Source: Streptomyces dioscori (GTDB taxonomy: Bacteria; Actinomycetota; Actinomycetes; Streptomycetales; Streptomycetaceae). Taken from it: 64,000 nucleotides of DNA. Every line of letters begins with the position of its first letter. Within the stretch, counting starts at the first letter, position 1. Below the pieces are notes generated by a model. It was not told the origin of the DNA, searched no databases, and saw only the letters and a program-made list of their open reading frames with translations. Positions 18,173 to 28,068 of this stretch are shown here, piece after piece. The stretch covers positions 34,679 to 98,678 of the forward strand of contig NZ_KZ679060.1 of assembly GCF_003024195.1 (NCBI RefSeq), written 5' to 3'. Both the position numbers and the translations under genes were made by a program.

Positions 18173-19171
18173 GTGCTCGCATACCTCATCAGGCGGCTCT
18201 TCGCCGCCGCAGTGATGCTGGTGGTCATCATTCTGGTGGTCTTCGGCATCTTCTTCCTCGTCCCCCGCTGGGCGGGCGTGGACCCGGCCACGATGTTCGT
18301 CGGCAAGCAGGCGGACCCTGCGGCCATCGAGGCCGTGCGGCAGAAGCTCGGTCTGGCAGACCCGATCTTCGCCCAGGTCTGGGAGTTCTTCAAAGGCATC
18401 TTCGTAGGCCGTACGTACTCAAGTGGCGGCGACGTCACGGACTGTGCTGCTCCCTGCTTCGGCTACTCCTTCAAGAGCGAGCAGGCCATCTGGCCGGTGC
18501 TCACCGACCGCTTCCCAGTGACCCTGGCTCTCGCGCTCGGTGCCGCCTTCCTGTGGCTGCTCTTCGGTGTGGCGGCGGGTGTGCTCTCCGCGCTCAAGCG
18601 CGGATCCCTCTGGGACCGCGGTGCGATGATCGTCGCCCTCGGCGGTGTCTCGCTCCCCATCTACTTCACCGGCATGCTGTCGCTGGCGATCTTCAGTTAC
18701 GGACTCGGCTGGATCGACGGCCGGTACGTGCCCCTCGCGGAGAGTTTCACCGGCTGGCTCGGCGGCATGATCCTCCCCTGGGTCACGCTGGCCTTCCTGT
18801 ACGCCGCGATGTACGCCCGCATCACCAGAGCCACCATGCTGGAGGTCCTGGGAGAGGACTACATCCGTACGGCCCGCGCCAAGGGCCTGACCGAACCCGT
18901 CGTCATCGGAAAGCACGCGATGCGTTCCACGATGACGCCGATCCTCACCATGCTCGGCATGGACCTCGGCGCGCTGATCGGTGGCGCGATCCTCACCGAG
19001 ACCACCTTCAGTCTTCCGGGCCTCGGCGGCGCCGTCCTTCAGGCGATCCGGGACAAGGACCTGCCCGTCATCCTGGGCGTCACGCTGATCACCTCGCTCG
19101 CGGTGATCATCGCGAACCTGCTGGTGGACCTGCTGTACGCCGTGATCGACCCCCGAGTGAGGCTCTCATGA
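18173..19171 (+). CDS. oligopeptide/dipeptide ABC transporter permease (DppB/OppB type)
   Basis: The 332-residue membrane protein opens with YLIRRLFAAAVMLVVIILVVFG, the typical first helix of DppB, and has about six helices. Its EAA loop is EDYIRTARAKGLTEPVVIGKHA, and the segment ETTFSLPGLGGAVLQAIRDKD is diagnostic. Unusually for the family, it carries a loop with two cysteines (DCAAPCFGYSF) on the outer side. Its TGA overlaps the ATG of the following ATPase gene, so the two are coupled. Confidence 0.92.
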   Translation: MLAYLIRRLFAAAVMLVVIILVVFGIFFLVPRWAGVDPATMFVGKQADPAAIEAVRQKLGLADPIFAQVWEFFKGIFVGRTYSSGGDVTDCAAPCFGYSFKSEQAIWPVLTDRFPVTLALALGAAFLWLLFGVAAGVLSALKRGSLWDRGAMIVALGGVSLPIYFTGMLSLAIFSYGLGWIDGRYVPLAESFTGWLGGMILPWVTLAFLYAAMYARITRATMLEVLGEDYIRTARAKGLTEPVVIGKHAMRSTMTPILTMLGMDLGALIGGAILTETTFSLPGLGGAVLQAIRDKDLPVILGVTLITSLAVIIANLLVDLLYAVIDPRVRLS

Positions 19172-20261
19172 CCGAACTCAGCAAGAGCGGAGCCGCCGTG
19201 GGGGAGCCCGTCAAGGACTCGCCCGCGCCCTCCGCCTTCCTCGAAGTCCGCGACCTCAAGGTGCACTTCCCGACCGACGACGGACTGGTCAAGTCCGTCG
19301 ACGGGCTCAGCTTCACGCTGGAGAAGGGCAAGACCCTCGGCATCGTGGGCGAGTCGGGTTCGGGCAAGTCGGTGACCTCGCTCGGCATCATGGGCCTGCA
19401 CACGGCCGGCCAGTACGGCAAGCGCAAGGCGCAGATCTCCGGCGAGATCTGGCTGGACGGCACGGAACTGCTCACCGCCGACCCCGACCACGTGCGCAAG
19501 CTGCGTGGCCGCGAGATGGCGATGATCTTCCAGGACCCGCTGTCGGCGCTGCACCCGTACTACACGATCGGTCAGCAGATCGTGGAGGCCTACCGGATCC
19601 ACCACAAGGTCGACAAGAAGACGGCCCGCAGGCGGGCCGTCGAGATGCTCGACCGTGTCGGCATCCCGCAGCCGGACAAGCGCGTCGACAGCTACCCGCA
19701 CGAGTTCTCGGGCGGTATGCGCCAGCGCGCGATGATCGCGATGTCGCTGGTCAACAACCCCGAGCTGCTGATCGCGGACGAGCCGACGACCGCCCTGGAC
19801 GTGACCGTCCAGGCGCAGATCCTCGACCTCATCCGGGACCTGCAGAAGGAGTTCGGCTCCGCGGTCATCGTCATCACCCACGACCTGGGCGTCGTCGCCG
19901 AACTCTCCGACGACATCCTGGTGATGTACGGCGGCCGCTGCATCGAGCGGGGTCCGGCCGAGAAGGTCTTCTACGAGCCCAAGCACCCCTACACCTGGGG
20001 TCTGCTGGGTTCGATGCCGCGGCTCGACCGTGAGCAGACCGAGCGGCTGATCCCGGTCAAGGGCTCCCCGCCCTCGCTGATCAACCTCCCGACGGGCTGC
20101 GCCTTCAACCCGCGCTGCTCGTACGCGGACGTACCCAAGGACAACGTCACCCGCACGGTCCGTCCGGAGCTGGCCCAGGTCGGCAGCCAGCACTGGGCCG
20201 CCTGTCACATGACACCGGAGCAGCGGGAACGGATCTGGACCGAAGAGATTGCGCCGAAGCT

Positions 20262-20265
<4 letters not shown>
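19168..20265 (+). CDS. oligopeptide ABC transporter ATP-binding protein (DppD/OppD type)
   Basis: This 365-residue ATPase has Walker A GESGSGKS, Q-loop MIFQDPLSALHP, signature SGGMRQR, Walker B LLIADEPTTALD and switch His in VITHDLG. The C-terminal oligopeptide-transporter extension has cysteines (GCAFNPRCSYAD and, near the end, WAACHM), a region that in some family members binds an iron-sulfur cluster. It pairs with the next gene to power the importer. The stop and the next GTG start overlap by four bases. Confidence 0.95.
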
Positions 20266-21533
<1,268 letters not shown>

Positions 21534-21597
21534 GAGCAGCAAGAGAAGTAAGCGCAGCAGGAGAAGTAAGTGCCGTAAGTAAGGCACGTAACACCGA

Positions 21598-21626
21598 GCC
21601 CCCGCCTTGCAATGTAAGGCGGGGGC
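21598..21626 (+). terminator. terminator of the oligopeptide transporter operon
   Basis: An 11-bp perfect stem (GCCCCCGCCTT, 21598-21608, paired with 21616-21626) with a seven-base loop GCAATGT lies 65 bases past the DppF-type stop. No long U tract follows. Confidence 0.8.
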
Positions 21627-21650
21627 TGTGTGCTGGGTGAGAATACAGAG

Positions 21651-22313
21651 GTGCTCCAGCAACTCTTCACGCCCTCCGTCCAGCACACGCTGGAACTCGT
21701 CGGCATCTTCTTCTTCGCGATCTCCGGCGCGCTGCTGGCCGTGCGCAAGAACTTCGACGTCTTCGGCATGGCCGTCCTCGCGGAGGTCACCGCGCTGGGC
21801 GGCGGCCTGTTCCGGGACCTGATCATCGGCGCGGTGCCGCCCGCGGCCTTCACGGACCTCGGGTACTTCCTCACCCCGCTCCTCGCCACCCTGCTCGTCT
21901 TCTTCCTGCACCCCGAGGTGGAACGGATCCAGCTGGGGGTGAACGTCTTCGACGCGGCCGGCCTCGGCCTCTTCTGCGTCTCCGGCACGACGAAGGCGTA
22001 CGAGTACGGGCTCGGCCTCACCGCCTCCGCGACCCTCGGCCTCGCCACGGCGGTCGGCGGCGGTGTGCTGCGGGACGTCCTCGCCAACGAGGTGCCGTCG
22101 CTGCTCCGCTGGGACCGCGACCTGTACGCGGTGCCCGCCATCGTCGGCGCCTCGATGGTCGTCCTGTGCATCCGCTACGACGTGCTGAGCCCGTTCACCT
22201 CGGGACTCGCGGTCGTCACCGCCTTCGCGCTGCGGCTGCTCGCGATGCGCTTCCACTGGCGCGCGCCCCGGGCGTGGCACCGGCGCTCGACGGCGGTGGA
22301 GGTACCGGAGTGA
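21651..22313 (+). CDS. TRIC-type cation channel family membrane protein (UPF0126/YadS)
   Basis: The 220-residue membrane protein consists of two related halves of three helices each. Each half carries the conserved glycine-rich motif: TALGGGLFRDLIIG in the first and TAVGGGVLRDVLANEVP in the second. Prokaryotic TRIC proteins form trimeric monovalent cation channels, though physiological roles are unclear. GTG 21651 is preferred because GGGTGAG lies nine bases upstream and homologues begin near LQQLFTPSVQHTLELVG; a GTG at 21630 would begin next to the terminator. Confidence 0.88.
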   Translation: MLQQLFTPSVQHTLELVGIFFFAISGALLAVRKNFDVFGMAVLAEVTALGGGLFRDLIIGAVPPAAFTDLGYFLTPLLATLLVFFLHPEVERIQLGVNVFDAAGLGLFCVSGTTKAYEYGLGLTASATLGLATAVGGGVLRDVLANEVPSLLRWDRDLYAVPAIVGASMVVLCIRYDVLSPFTSGLAVVTAFALRLLAMRFHWRAPRAWHRRSTAVEVPE

Positions 22314-22414
22314 GCCGGCCCGGGTGCCGAGTGAGTCGGACCCGAGGTCATGTGTTCATGTGATCGCAACGGGAAAAGCTACCGCTTAGTAATCACCTGT
22401 TGTACCGTTCATCC

Positions 22415-23281
22415 ATGCCAGAAGCAGCTTCCGCGCACGCGCTGCGGGCCAGGATCGGCGACAGCGAGTTCGACCGCGACACCGCGGTCACCCGTCGTGA
22501 ACCCGGCGTCTACGACATCGACCTGTCCGCCGGGTGGACGATCATCAGCGCCGTCAACGGCGGCTACCTCCTCGCCGTCCTGGGCCGCGCCCTCGCCGAC
22601 GCCCTGCCGCACTCCGACCCGTTCACGATCTCCGCGCACTACCTGACCGCGTCCCGCCCGGGTCCGGCTGTCGTGCGCACCGAGGTCGTCCGCGCCGGGC
22701 GCACCCTCTCCACCGGCCAGGCGTCCCTCTACCAGTACGACGACGAGGGCCACGAGGTCGAGCGCATCCGCGTCCTCGCCTCGTACGGGGACCTCGACGG
22801 CCTGCCCGACGACGTCCGGACGACCGCGCTGCCGCCCGCGATCCCGCCGATCGACCAGTGCTTCGGAGCCTCGGACAGCCCCGACGGCGCCCCCGTCCCC
22901 GGCAGTTCCGCCATCGCCGACCGGCTGATGCTCAAGCTCGACCCGGGCACGCTCGGCTGGGCCCTCGGAGCCCCGTCCGGCCGGGGCGAGATGCGCGCCT
23001 GGTTCGGCCTCGCCGACGGGCGAGACGCCGACCCGCTCTCGCTGCTCCTCGCGGTGGACGCGCTGCCGCCGACCGCCTTCGAACTCGGCCTCACCGGCTG
23101 GGTGCCCACCGTCGAACTGACCGTGCACGTGCGCAGCCGTCCGGCGCCGGGGCCCCTGCGGATCTCCATCACCACCCGCAACCTCGCGGGCGGCTTCCTG
23201 GAGGAGGACGCCGAGGTCTGGGACAGCGCGGACCGGCTCGTCGCACAGTCGCGCCAACTGGCCCGGGTGCGGCTCGGCTGA
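22415..23281 (+). CDS. thioesterase family protein (double hot-dog, TesB-like)
   Basis: The 288-residue protein has two hot-dog domains. The first contains the helix-preceding motif NGGYLLAVLGRALADAL and a YLTASRPGP strand; the second ends VELTVHVRSRPAPGPL. This matches double-hot-dog acyl-CoA thioesterases that hydrolyse acyl-CoA to free acid and CoA. Substrate is not predictable. ATG 22415 lacks a clear ribosome site, so a leaderless or nearly leaderless transcript is possible. It stands alone ahead of a WYL regulator. Confidence 0.82.
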   Translation: MPEAASAHALRARIGDSEFDRDTAVTRREPGVYDIDLSAGWTIISAVNGGYLLAVLGRALADALPHSDPFTISAHYLTASRPGPAVVRTEVVRAGRTLSTGQASLYQYDDEGHEVERIRVLASYGDLDGLPDDVRTTALPPAIPPIDQCFGASDSPDGAPVPGSSAIADRLMLKLDPGTLGWALGAPSGRGEMRAWFGLADGRDADPLSLLLAVDALPPTAFELGLTGWVPTVELTVHVRSRPAPGPLRISITTRNLAGGFLEEDAEVWDSADRLVAQSRQLARVRLG

Positions 23282-23331
23282 CCCGCGGTTCCCCCACTTC
23301 GTGCGCCGCCCGGTCTTCGTACAGTGAGGGC

Positions 23332-24327
23332 GTGAAGTCCGACCGGCTGCTGGCCATCCTTCTGCTGCTGCAGACCCGCGGCCGGGTGCCCGCACCCGAA
23401 CTCGCCGAGCGGCTCGAAGTGTCGGTGCGGACCATCTACCGGGACGTCGAGGCGCTGTCCGCCGCCGGCGTCCCGGTCTACGCCGAGCGCGGCCGGCACG
23501 GCGGGATCGAGCTGCTCGCCGGATTCCGTACGGACGTCACCGGGCTCACCGCCGACGAGTCGCGCGCCCTGTTCGTGCTGGCCGCCCAGGGCGCCCACAC
23601 CGCGCTCGGCCTCGACGCGGCCCTCGGTTCCGCGCTGCGCAAGGTGATGGCCGCGCTGCCCGAGCCGCACCGGCCCGCCGCCGAGGTCACCAGCCGCCGC
23701 ATCCTGGTCGACGCCACGCGCTGGAAGGGCGGGCCGCGGGCCGTGGTCGACCTGGCGGCGCTGCAGGACGCGGTGTTCGCCGACCGCAGGCTGCGGCTGA
23801 GCTACCGGCACGGCGGCGACACCGAGCCGCGTACGTACACCGTGGACCCGTACGGGCTCGTCGCCAAGGCGGGTGTCTGGTACCTCGTCGCCGACCGGCG
23901 CGGCAGGCCCCGGCTCTTCCGCGCCGACCGGGTGCGCTCGGCCCGCCCCACCGACGCGCCGGTGCGGCGGCGGCCCGGGGTGGAACTGGCCGACGCCTGG
24001 GAGGCGTTGCGGCGCGAGGTCGAGGAGCGGCCCGGTGGCATCGACGTGACCGTACGGGTGCGGCGCGACCGCTTCGACCTGTTCCTGCGCCTGCACGGCG
24101 GCACGCTCACCGAACCGCCCGAGGACGACGGGACGAGCGAGTGGGTCGTCGCACGGCTCGCGTACGGGGTGGTGGGCGAGGCGCGCCCGCTGCTCGCCTT
24201 CGGGGACCGGCTGGAGGTCCTCGCGCCGCCCGGGGTCCGCGAGGAACTGGCGCGGGTGGCCGCCTCCGTGACAGAGCTCTACCGGCAGGCCCTACCAGCA
24301 GGGGAGTTGAGGGGTCCTTTGCCCTAA
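23332..24327 (+). CDS. YafY-type transcriptional regulator with WYL domain
   Basis: This 331-residue protein has an N-terminal winged helix (LLLLQTRGRVPAPELAERL, then VRTIYRDVEALSAAGVP), a central WYL domain (SYRHGGDTEPRTYTVDPYGL, then GVWYLVADRRGRPRLFRADR) and a C-terminal WCX-type extension. WYL domains sense nucleic acids or small ligands, and family members control defence, DNA-damage or metabolic genes. The target is unknown; the preceding thioesterase is a candidate partner by position only. GTG start at 23332. Confidence 0.92.
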   Translation: MKSDRLLAILLLLQTRGRVPAPELAERLEVSVRTIYRDVEALSAAGVPVYAERGRHGGIELLAGFRTDVTGLTADESRALFVLAAQGAHTALGLDAALGSALRKVMAALPEPHRPAAEVTSRRILVDATRWKGGPRAVVDLAALQDAVFADRRLRLSYRHGGDTEPRTYTVDPYGLVAKAGVWYLVADRRGRPRLFRADRVRSARPTDAPVRRRPGVELADAWEALRREVEERPGGIDVTVRVRRDRFDLFLRLHGGTLTEPPEDDGTSEWVVARLAYGVVGEARPLLAFGDRLEVLAPPGVREELARVAASVTELYRQALPAGELRGPLP

Positions 24328-24390
24328 CCACAGGCGGGGCACAGCGCGGGCCCAAGCGGGGCCCATGGACGGCTGGTTGCATGCGCTTCT

Positions 24391-24425
24391 CAGATCCCAG
24401 ATCCCAGATCCCAGATCTCAGATCA
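24391..24425. repeat. five tandem heptamers CAGATCN
   Basis: Units CAGATCC (three times), CAGATCT and CAGATCA run head to tail without gaps. The array is followed at once by an inverted repeat, AGATCAAT-CTC-ATTGATCT (24420-24438), and ends about 40 bases before the lipoprotein start. It could be a regulator-binding array or a site of slippage. Confidence 0.8.
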
Positions 24426-24466
24426 ATCTCATTGATCTCACCGGTTTCATACAACGGAGTTGTCTC

Positions 24467-24877
24467 ATGAAGCGTGTACGTCACGTCCCCGCCGTCGCCC
24501 TGCTGGCGCTCGCGCCACTCCTGCTGACGGCCTGCGGATCGGACGACTCCTCGTCGGGCAACGGCAACGGGACGTCGGCGCAGTCGAGTTGTCAGCCGCC
24601 CTCGGGCGGGCCGGGCGGTGGCGCGTCGGGGCGGCCGAGCGGCGCCCCGTCGGGGATGCCGTCAGGGGCGCCCTCGGGGACGCCTTCAGGAGTGCCTTCG
24701 GGGGCACCCTCCGGCGCGGCCACCGGCAAGGCCCCGACGGGCGCGCCTTCCGGGATGCCGTCGGGCATGCCGAGCGGTGGCCCCGGCGGGCAGGGAGGCG
24801 GCCAGGGCGGCGGCCAGGGCGGCGGCTGCGGCCCGGGTGGCGGCCCGCAGGGCCAGGGGCAGCAGACGCAGGGCTAG
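24467..24877 (+). CDS. small lipoprotein with Pro-Ser-Gly repeats
   Basis: The 136-residue protein has a lipoprotein signal (MKRVRHVP, hydrophobic core, lipobox LLTAC with Cys at about 23). The rest is low complexity: about a dozen variants of the tetrapeptide PSG[A/M/T/V] at about 48-105, then repeated GGQGGG and a glutamine-glycine tail. Two cysteines remain in the mature part. It resembles a flexible surface tether; no enzyme domain is visible. No partner is evident. It is convergent with the TetR gene and followed by a bidirectional hairpin. Confidence 0.78.
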   Translation: MKRVRHVPAVALLALAPLLLTACGSDDSSSGNGNGTSAQSSCQPPSGGPGGGASGRPSGAPSGMPSGAPSGTPSGVPSGAPSGAATGKAPTGAPSGMPSGMPSGGPGGQGGGQGGGQGGGCGPGGGPQGQGQQTQG

Positions 24878-24900
24878 GGGCGGGGGAGCGGCAAGACCCG

Positions 24901-24929
24901 GGGCGCGTACGAGACCGTCGTACGCGCCC
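24901..24929. terminator. bidirectional terminator between lipoprotein and tetR
   Basis: A perfect 12-bp stem (GGGCGCGTACGA, 24901-24912, with 24918-24929) and loop GACCG lies between two convergent genes. It can act on transcripts from both sides. Confidence 0.75.
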
Positions 24930-24952
24930 TTCGTGTTACGCGGGGGAGGGCA

Positions 24953-25579
24953 TCAGCCCAGCCAGTTGCGGCGGCCGATGCTGATCAGCCGCATCCGGCG
25001 CCTCGCCACCCGGGTGACCCGTTCCTCCTCGTGCGGGTCGTCCGGGTCCGCCTCCAGGAAGGCGCTGGCGGTCATCAGCATCTGGTCGACGTACAGCCCC
25101 GCGAGCATCAGCAGATCGTCGTCGCTCCAGCCGTCCGACTCGGGCTGCTTGGCCAGTTCGGCCCGCACCTCGTCGGCGAACCGGTCCATCTGCTCCGCGA
25201 TCGCGGCCCGGACCTTCTGCACCCCGCCGTTGCGTTCCCGGGCGATGAACCGGATGTGCGCGGGATACGCGCGCACATGACGGGCAATCAGGGCGACGGC
25301 ACGGTCTATGCGTTCGTCGCTGTCGTCGGCCGTGGACACCGTGCCGGAGATCATCGGGTGCAGGCTGCCCAGCGCCTCCTCGACCAGGGCGACCCCGAGG
25401 TCGGCGGTCGAGTGGAAGTGCCGGTAGAAGGCGGTCGGGGCGACGCCGACGGCACGGGTGACCTCGCGCAGGCCCAGGCTGCTGAGGCTCTGCTCCGCCA
25501 GCAGGCCCAACGCGGCGTCCAGGAACGCCTGTCGGGTCTTCTGTTTCTGCGCCTGCCGGACACCGAGACTGTGACTCAT
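24953..25579 (-). CDS. TetR-family transcriptional regulator
   Basis: The 208-residue protein has an N-terminal TetR helix-turn-helix: TRQAFLDAALGLLAEQSLSSLG, then TRAVGVAPTAFYRHFHS. The C-terminal ligand domain contains MRLISIGRRNWLG at the end. The segments VALVEEALGSLHPM and FIARERNGG resemble FabR/FadR-like regulators, a guess only. ATG 25579 is favoured over the upstream start at 25672 because the longer form would cover the operator-like sites. It is divergent from a small membrane protein gene, which it probably represses through two AACAACTGTT sites. Confidence 0.88.
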   Translation of the reverse strand: MSHSLGVRQAQKQKTRQAFLDAALGLLAEQSLSSLGLREVTRAVGVAPTAFYRHFHSTADLGVALVEEALGSLHPMISGTVSTADDSDERIDRAVALIARHVRAYPAHIRFIARERNGGVQKVRAAIAEQMDRFADEVRAELAKQPESDGWSDDDLLMLAGLYVDQMLMTASAFLEADPDDPHEEERVTRVARRRMRLISIGRRNWLG

Positions 25580-25590
25580 GCCATGCAGTA

Positions 25591-25657
25591 AACAACTGTT
25601 CTCCGTGGGGGGAAAGTCGCCCGACGCGCTAGACTCAGGAGTCAGTGAACAACTGTT
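25591..25657. promoter_or_regulatory. two AACAACTGTT operator-like sites
   Basis: Identical decamers lie at 25591-25600 and 25648-25657, 57 bases apart, in the gap between divergent tetR and a membrane protein gene. Each has the symmetric arms AACA and TGTT; the second extends to GTGAACA and TGTTAC. This arrangement suits autoregulation plus control of the divergent gene. Confidence 0.65.
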
Positions 25658-25695
25658 ACCACAATCGTTCACCGAACCGTAACGAGAGGCGACTC

Positions 25696-25860
25696 ATGCT
25701 GTTCCTCGTCGCAGCCCTCCTGCTGCTGGGCGTCGTGATGGGCACCGTGGCCCACGCACCGCTCTCCTTCACCGTGGTGGCCGCCGTGATCATCGGCGGC
25801 TGGCTGATGGTCTTCGCGATCCGCGAGCGCCACGGCCGCCGCCGCGAGACCTCGGGCTGA
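25696..25860 (+). CDS. small two-helix membrane protein
   Basis: This 54-residue protein consists of two hydrophobic helices (MLFLVAALLLLGVVMGTVA and FTVVAAVIIGGWLMVFAI) and a basic tail, HGRRRETSG. The ribosome site GAGAGG precedes the ATG. Small proteins of this kind, divergent from TetR-type regulators, are common in Streptomyces; function is unknown. It is the likely target of the adjacent regulator. Confidence 0.7.
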   Translation: MLFLVAALLLLGVVMGTVAHAPLSFTVVAAVIIGGWLMVFAIRERHGRRRETSG

Positions 25861-25951
25861 ACCACCGCCCGGCCGTCACACCCGCCGCCCGGCGCACCGC
25901 CGGATCGTCACGCCCCCCGTCCACGCATGACCGCCTGCTGGGAGCAGACAC

Positions 25952-26221
25952 ATGGAACTCACCACCGCCGCCCCGCGGCGCCGGAGCGCCACCCGTGACG
26001 CCGACGGTATGGCCGTCGCGTCCTTCATCCTCGGCCTGGTCGGCCTGCTCGCCCTGAACGTCGTCCTCGGCCCGGTCTCGATCATCCTGGCCGCGACGGC
26101 TCTGTTCCGGGGCACCACCCGCCGCGGGCGCGCCTTCCTGGGACTCGGCCTCGGCGTCGCCGACCTCGTCGTCCTGGTCGCCTTCATGTCGGCGGACAAC
26201 ACGCTGTCCTGGAGTTTCTGA
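25952..26221 (+). CDS. DUF4190-type small membrane protein
   Basis: This 89-residue protein has two membrane helices (MAVASFILGLVGLLALNVVLGP and GLGLGVADLVVLVAFM) with the intervening motif SIILAATALFRGTTRRGRAF. This matches the DUF4190 pattern of membrane proteins with an Ile/Leu/Gly-rich hairpin. Function is unknown. It lies 91 bases after the preceding small membrane protein on the same strand. Confidence 0.72.
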   Translation: MELTTAAPRRRSATRDADGMAVASFILGLVGLLALNVVLGPVSIILAATALFRGTTRRGRAFLGLGLGVADLVVLVAFMSADNTLSWSF

Positions 26222-26324
26222 GCCCGACCGAGCCCGGCTGGACCTGTCGCAGACTGCGCGCGGGGCGCAAACAGCCCCCGCCCGACCAAGTCGGTCGAGA
26301 GCGGGCCCTAGAATCGGGCTCACC

Positions 26325-27494
26325 ATGGCATACCTCGACCACGCCGCGACCACCCCCATGCTTCCGGAGGCGGCCCTGGCAATGACCGCCCAGTTCGCCG
26401 TCACGGGCAACGCCTCCTCCCTGCACGCGGCCGGCCGCCGCGCCCGCCGCACGGTCGAGGAGTCCCGGGAGACCCTGGCGGAGTCCCTCGGCGCCCGCCC
26501 CAGCGAGGTGGTCCTCACCTCCGGCGGCACCGAGGCCGACAACCTCGCCGTGAAGGGCCTGTACTGGTCCCGCCGCGACGCCGACCCGGCCCGCACCCGG
26601 GTCCTGGCCAGCCCCGTCGAACACCACGCCGTCCTTGACGCCGTCGACTGGCTCGGCGAGCACGAGGGCGCCACGGTCGAGTACCTCCCGGTCGACCGCT
26701 ACGGCCGCGTCCACCCCGAAGCCCTGCGCGAGGCCATCGCCCGCAACCCCGACGACGTCGCCCTCGCGACCGTCATGTGGGCGAACAACGAGATCGGCAC
26801 GATCATGCCGGTACGTGAACTCGCGGACGTGGCGGGCGAGTTCGGGATCCCGCTGCACGCGGACGCCGTCCAGGCCTTCGGCCAGATCCCCGTCGACTTC
26901 GGCGCCTCGGGACTCGCCGCGATGACCGTCTCGGGACACAAGATCGGCGGCCCGTACGGCATCGGGGCGCTGCTGCTCGGCCGCGAGTACACCCCCGTGC
27001 CGGTCCTCCACGGTGGCGGCCAGGAACGGCATGTGCGCTCCGGCACCCTGGACGTACCGGCCGTCGCCGCGTTCGCCGTCGCGGGCCGGACTGCCGCCGA
27101 ACAGCGGGAGTGGTTCGGCCGCGAGATCGGCTCACTGCGCGACGACCTGGTCGACGCGGTCCGCGCCGCCGTACCGGACGCGATCCTCGGCGGCGACCCG
27201 GCGGAGGGGGGCCGCCTGCCGGCGAACGCCCACTTCACGTTCCCCGGCTGCGAGGGCGACTCGCTGCTCCTGCTGCTCGACGCCCAAGGCATCGAATGCT
27301 CCACGGGCTCCGCGTGCACGGCGGGCGTGGCCCAGCCCAGCCACGTCCTCCTCGCCACCGGCACCGACCCGGACCTGGCCCGCGGCACCCTCCGCTTCTC
27401 CCTCGGCCACACGTCGACGGAGGCGGACGTGGAGGCGGTGGGCAAGGCGATCGGCCCGGCGGTGGAGCGGGCCCGGACGGCGGGACTGAGCTAG
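26325..27494 (+). CDS. cysteine desulfurase family protein
   Basis: This 389-residue PLP enzyme of the NifS/IscS type starts with MAYLDHAATTPMLPEA. It has the PLP lysine in SGHKIGGPYGIGALL and the persulfide cysteine in GIECSTGSACTAGVAQPSHVL. It draws sulfur from cysteine for transfer to acceptors. In this neighbourhood the natural acceptor is MnmA (28.9 kb), which thiolates tRNA wobble uridine. Length and motifs are normal; calling it iscS would overstate what is seen. Confidence 0.93.
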   Translation: MAYLDHAATTPMLPEAALAMTAQFAVTGNASSLHAAGRRARRTVEESRETLAESLGARPSEVVLTSGGTEADNLAVKGLYWSRRDADPARTRVLASPVEHHAVLDAVDWLGEHEGATVEYLPVDRYGRVHPEALREAIARNPDDVALATVMWANNEIGTIMPVRELADVAGEFGIPLHADAVQAFGQIPVDFGASGLAAMTVSGHKIGGPYGIGALLLGREYTPVPVLHGGGQERHVRSGTLDVPAVAAFAVAGRTAAEQREWFGREIGSLRDDLVDAVRAAVPDAILGGDPAEGGRLPANAHFTFPGCEGDSLLLLLDAQGIECSTGSACTAGVAQPSHVLLATGTDPDLARGTLRFSLGHTSTEADVEAVGKAIGPAVERARTAGLS

Positions 27495-27516
27495 TCCGGG
27501 TGTCCGCCCCTCTCCG

Positions 27517-27933
27517 TCAGCGCATCGCGACGAGGACGACGCTGCTGAGCACGCTCGTGACGACGAAGAACGGCGCGTTCAGGACGCCGTAGTAGAGCGG
27601 GCGCGGGAAGTTCGGGTTGATGGCGATCTGGAAGGTCATCGCGCCGAGATACCCGACACCGACGAGGAGCCCGAAGACCACGGCGTCGCCGAGGCCGGTG
27701 ATGTCGAGGGCTTCGACGAGCACGGCGCTGGTCAGGACGGTGACCGTCAGGCACACCAGCGGACCGGCGGCGGTGACCGCCGTCTGCGCCGGCGCGGGCG
27801 CGCCCTCACGCCCGAGGGCGACGGCGTACGGCTTGGCGATCACGACGGCGAACCACAGACCGGCGAGCACGATCGACGCGACGGCCGCGATGACGACGGC
27901 GAGCCAGTTGATGTCGGCGAGAACGGAGAACAC
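27517..27933 (-). CDS. DUF1761-like membrane protein
   Basis: This 138-residue membrane protein has four hydrophobic segments (INWLAVVIAAVASIVLAGLWF; AAGPLVCLTVTVLTSAVLV; VVFGLLVGVGYLGAMT; LNAPFFVVTSVLSSVVLVAM). The start ADINWLAVVIAA and GLWF are typical of the DUF1761 family, of unknown function. GTG start. It is convergent with the cysteine desulfurase gene. Confidence 0.75.
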   Translation of the reverse strand: MFSVLADINWLAVVIAAVASIVLAGLWFAVVIAKPYAVALGREGAPAPAQTAVTAAGPLVCLTVTVLTSAVLVEALDITGLGDAVVFGLLVGVGYLGAMTFQIAINPNFPRPLYYGVLNAPFFVVTSVLSSVVLVAMR

Positions 27934-28029
27934 GCGCAGACTCCTCGGGAGGACGAACGAGCGGCCGGTGTGACCGCTGAAACAGAGTCTTCGCGAGGTA
28001 GAGGACAGGTTGTGGCCGCTACTACCGGC

Positions 28030-28055
28030 GGGGGCGGGGGCGGGGCGGGGCCGGG
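28030..28055 (+). other. G-quadruplex-prone G-run cluster
   Basis: Five runs of three to five G separated by one or two C lie at 28030-28034, 28036-28040, 28042-28045, 28047-28050 and 28053-28055. It sits between the stop of the amidase gene and the start of the DUF1761 gene, both on the minus strand, so the G-rich strand is the template strand. Confidence 0.6.
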
Positions 28056-28068
28056 TTTGCTTGCCGGG

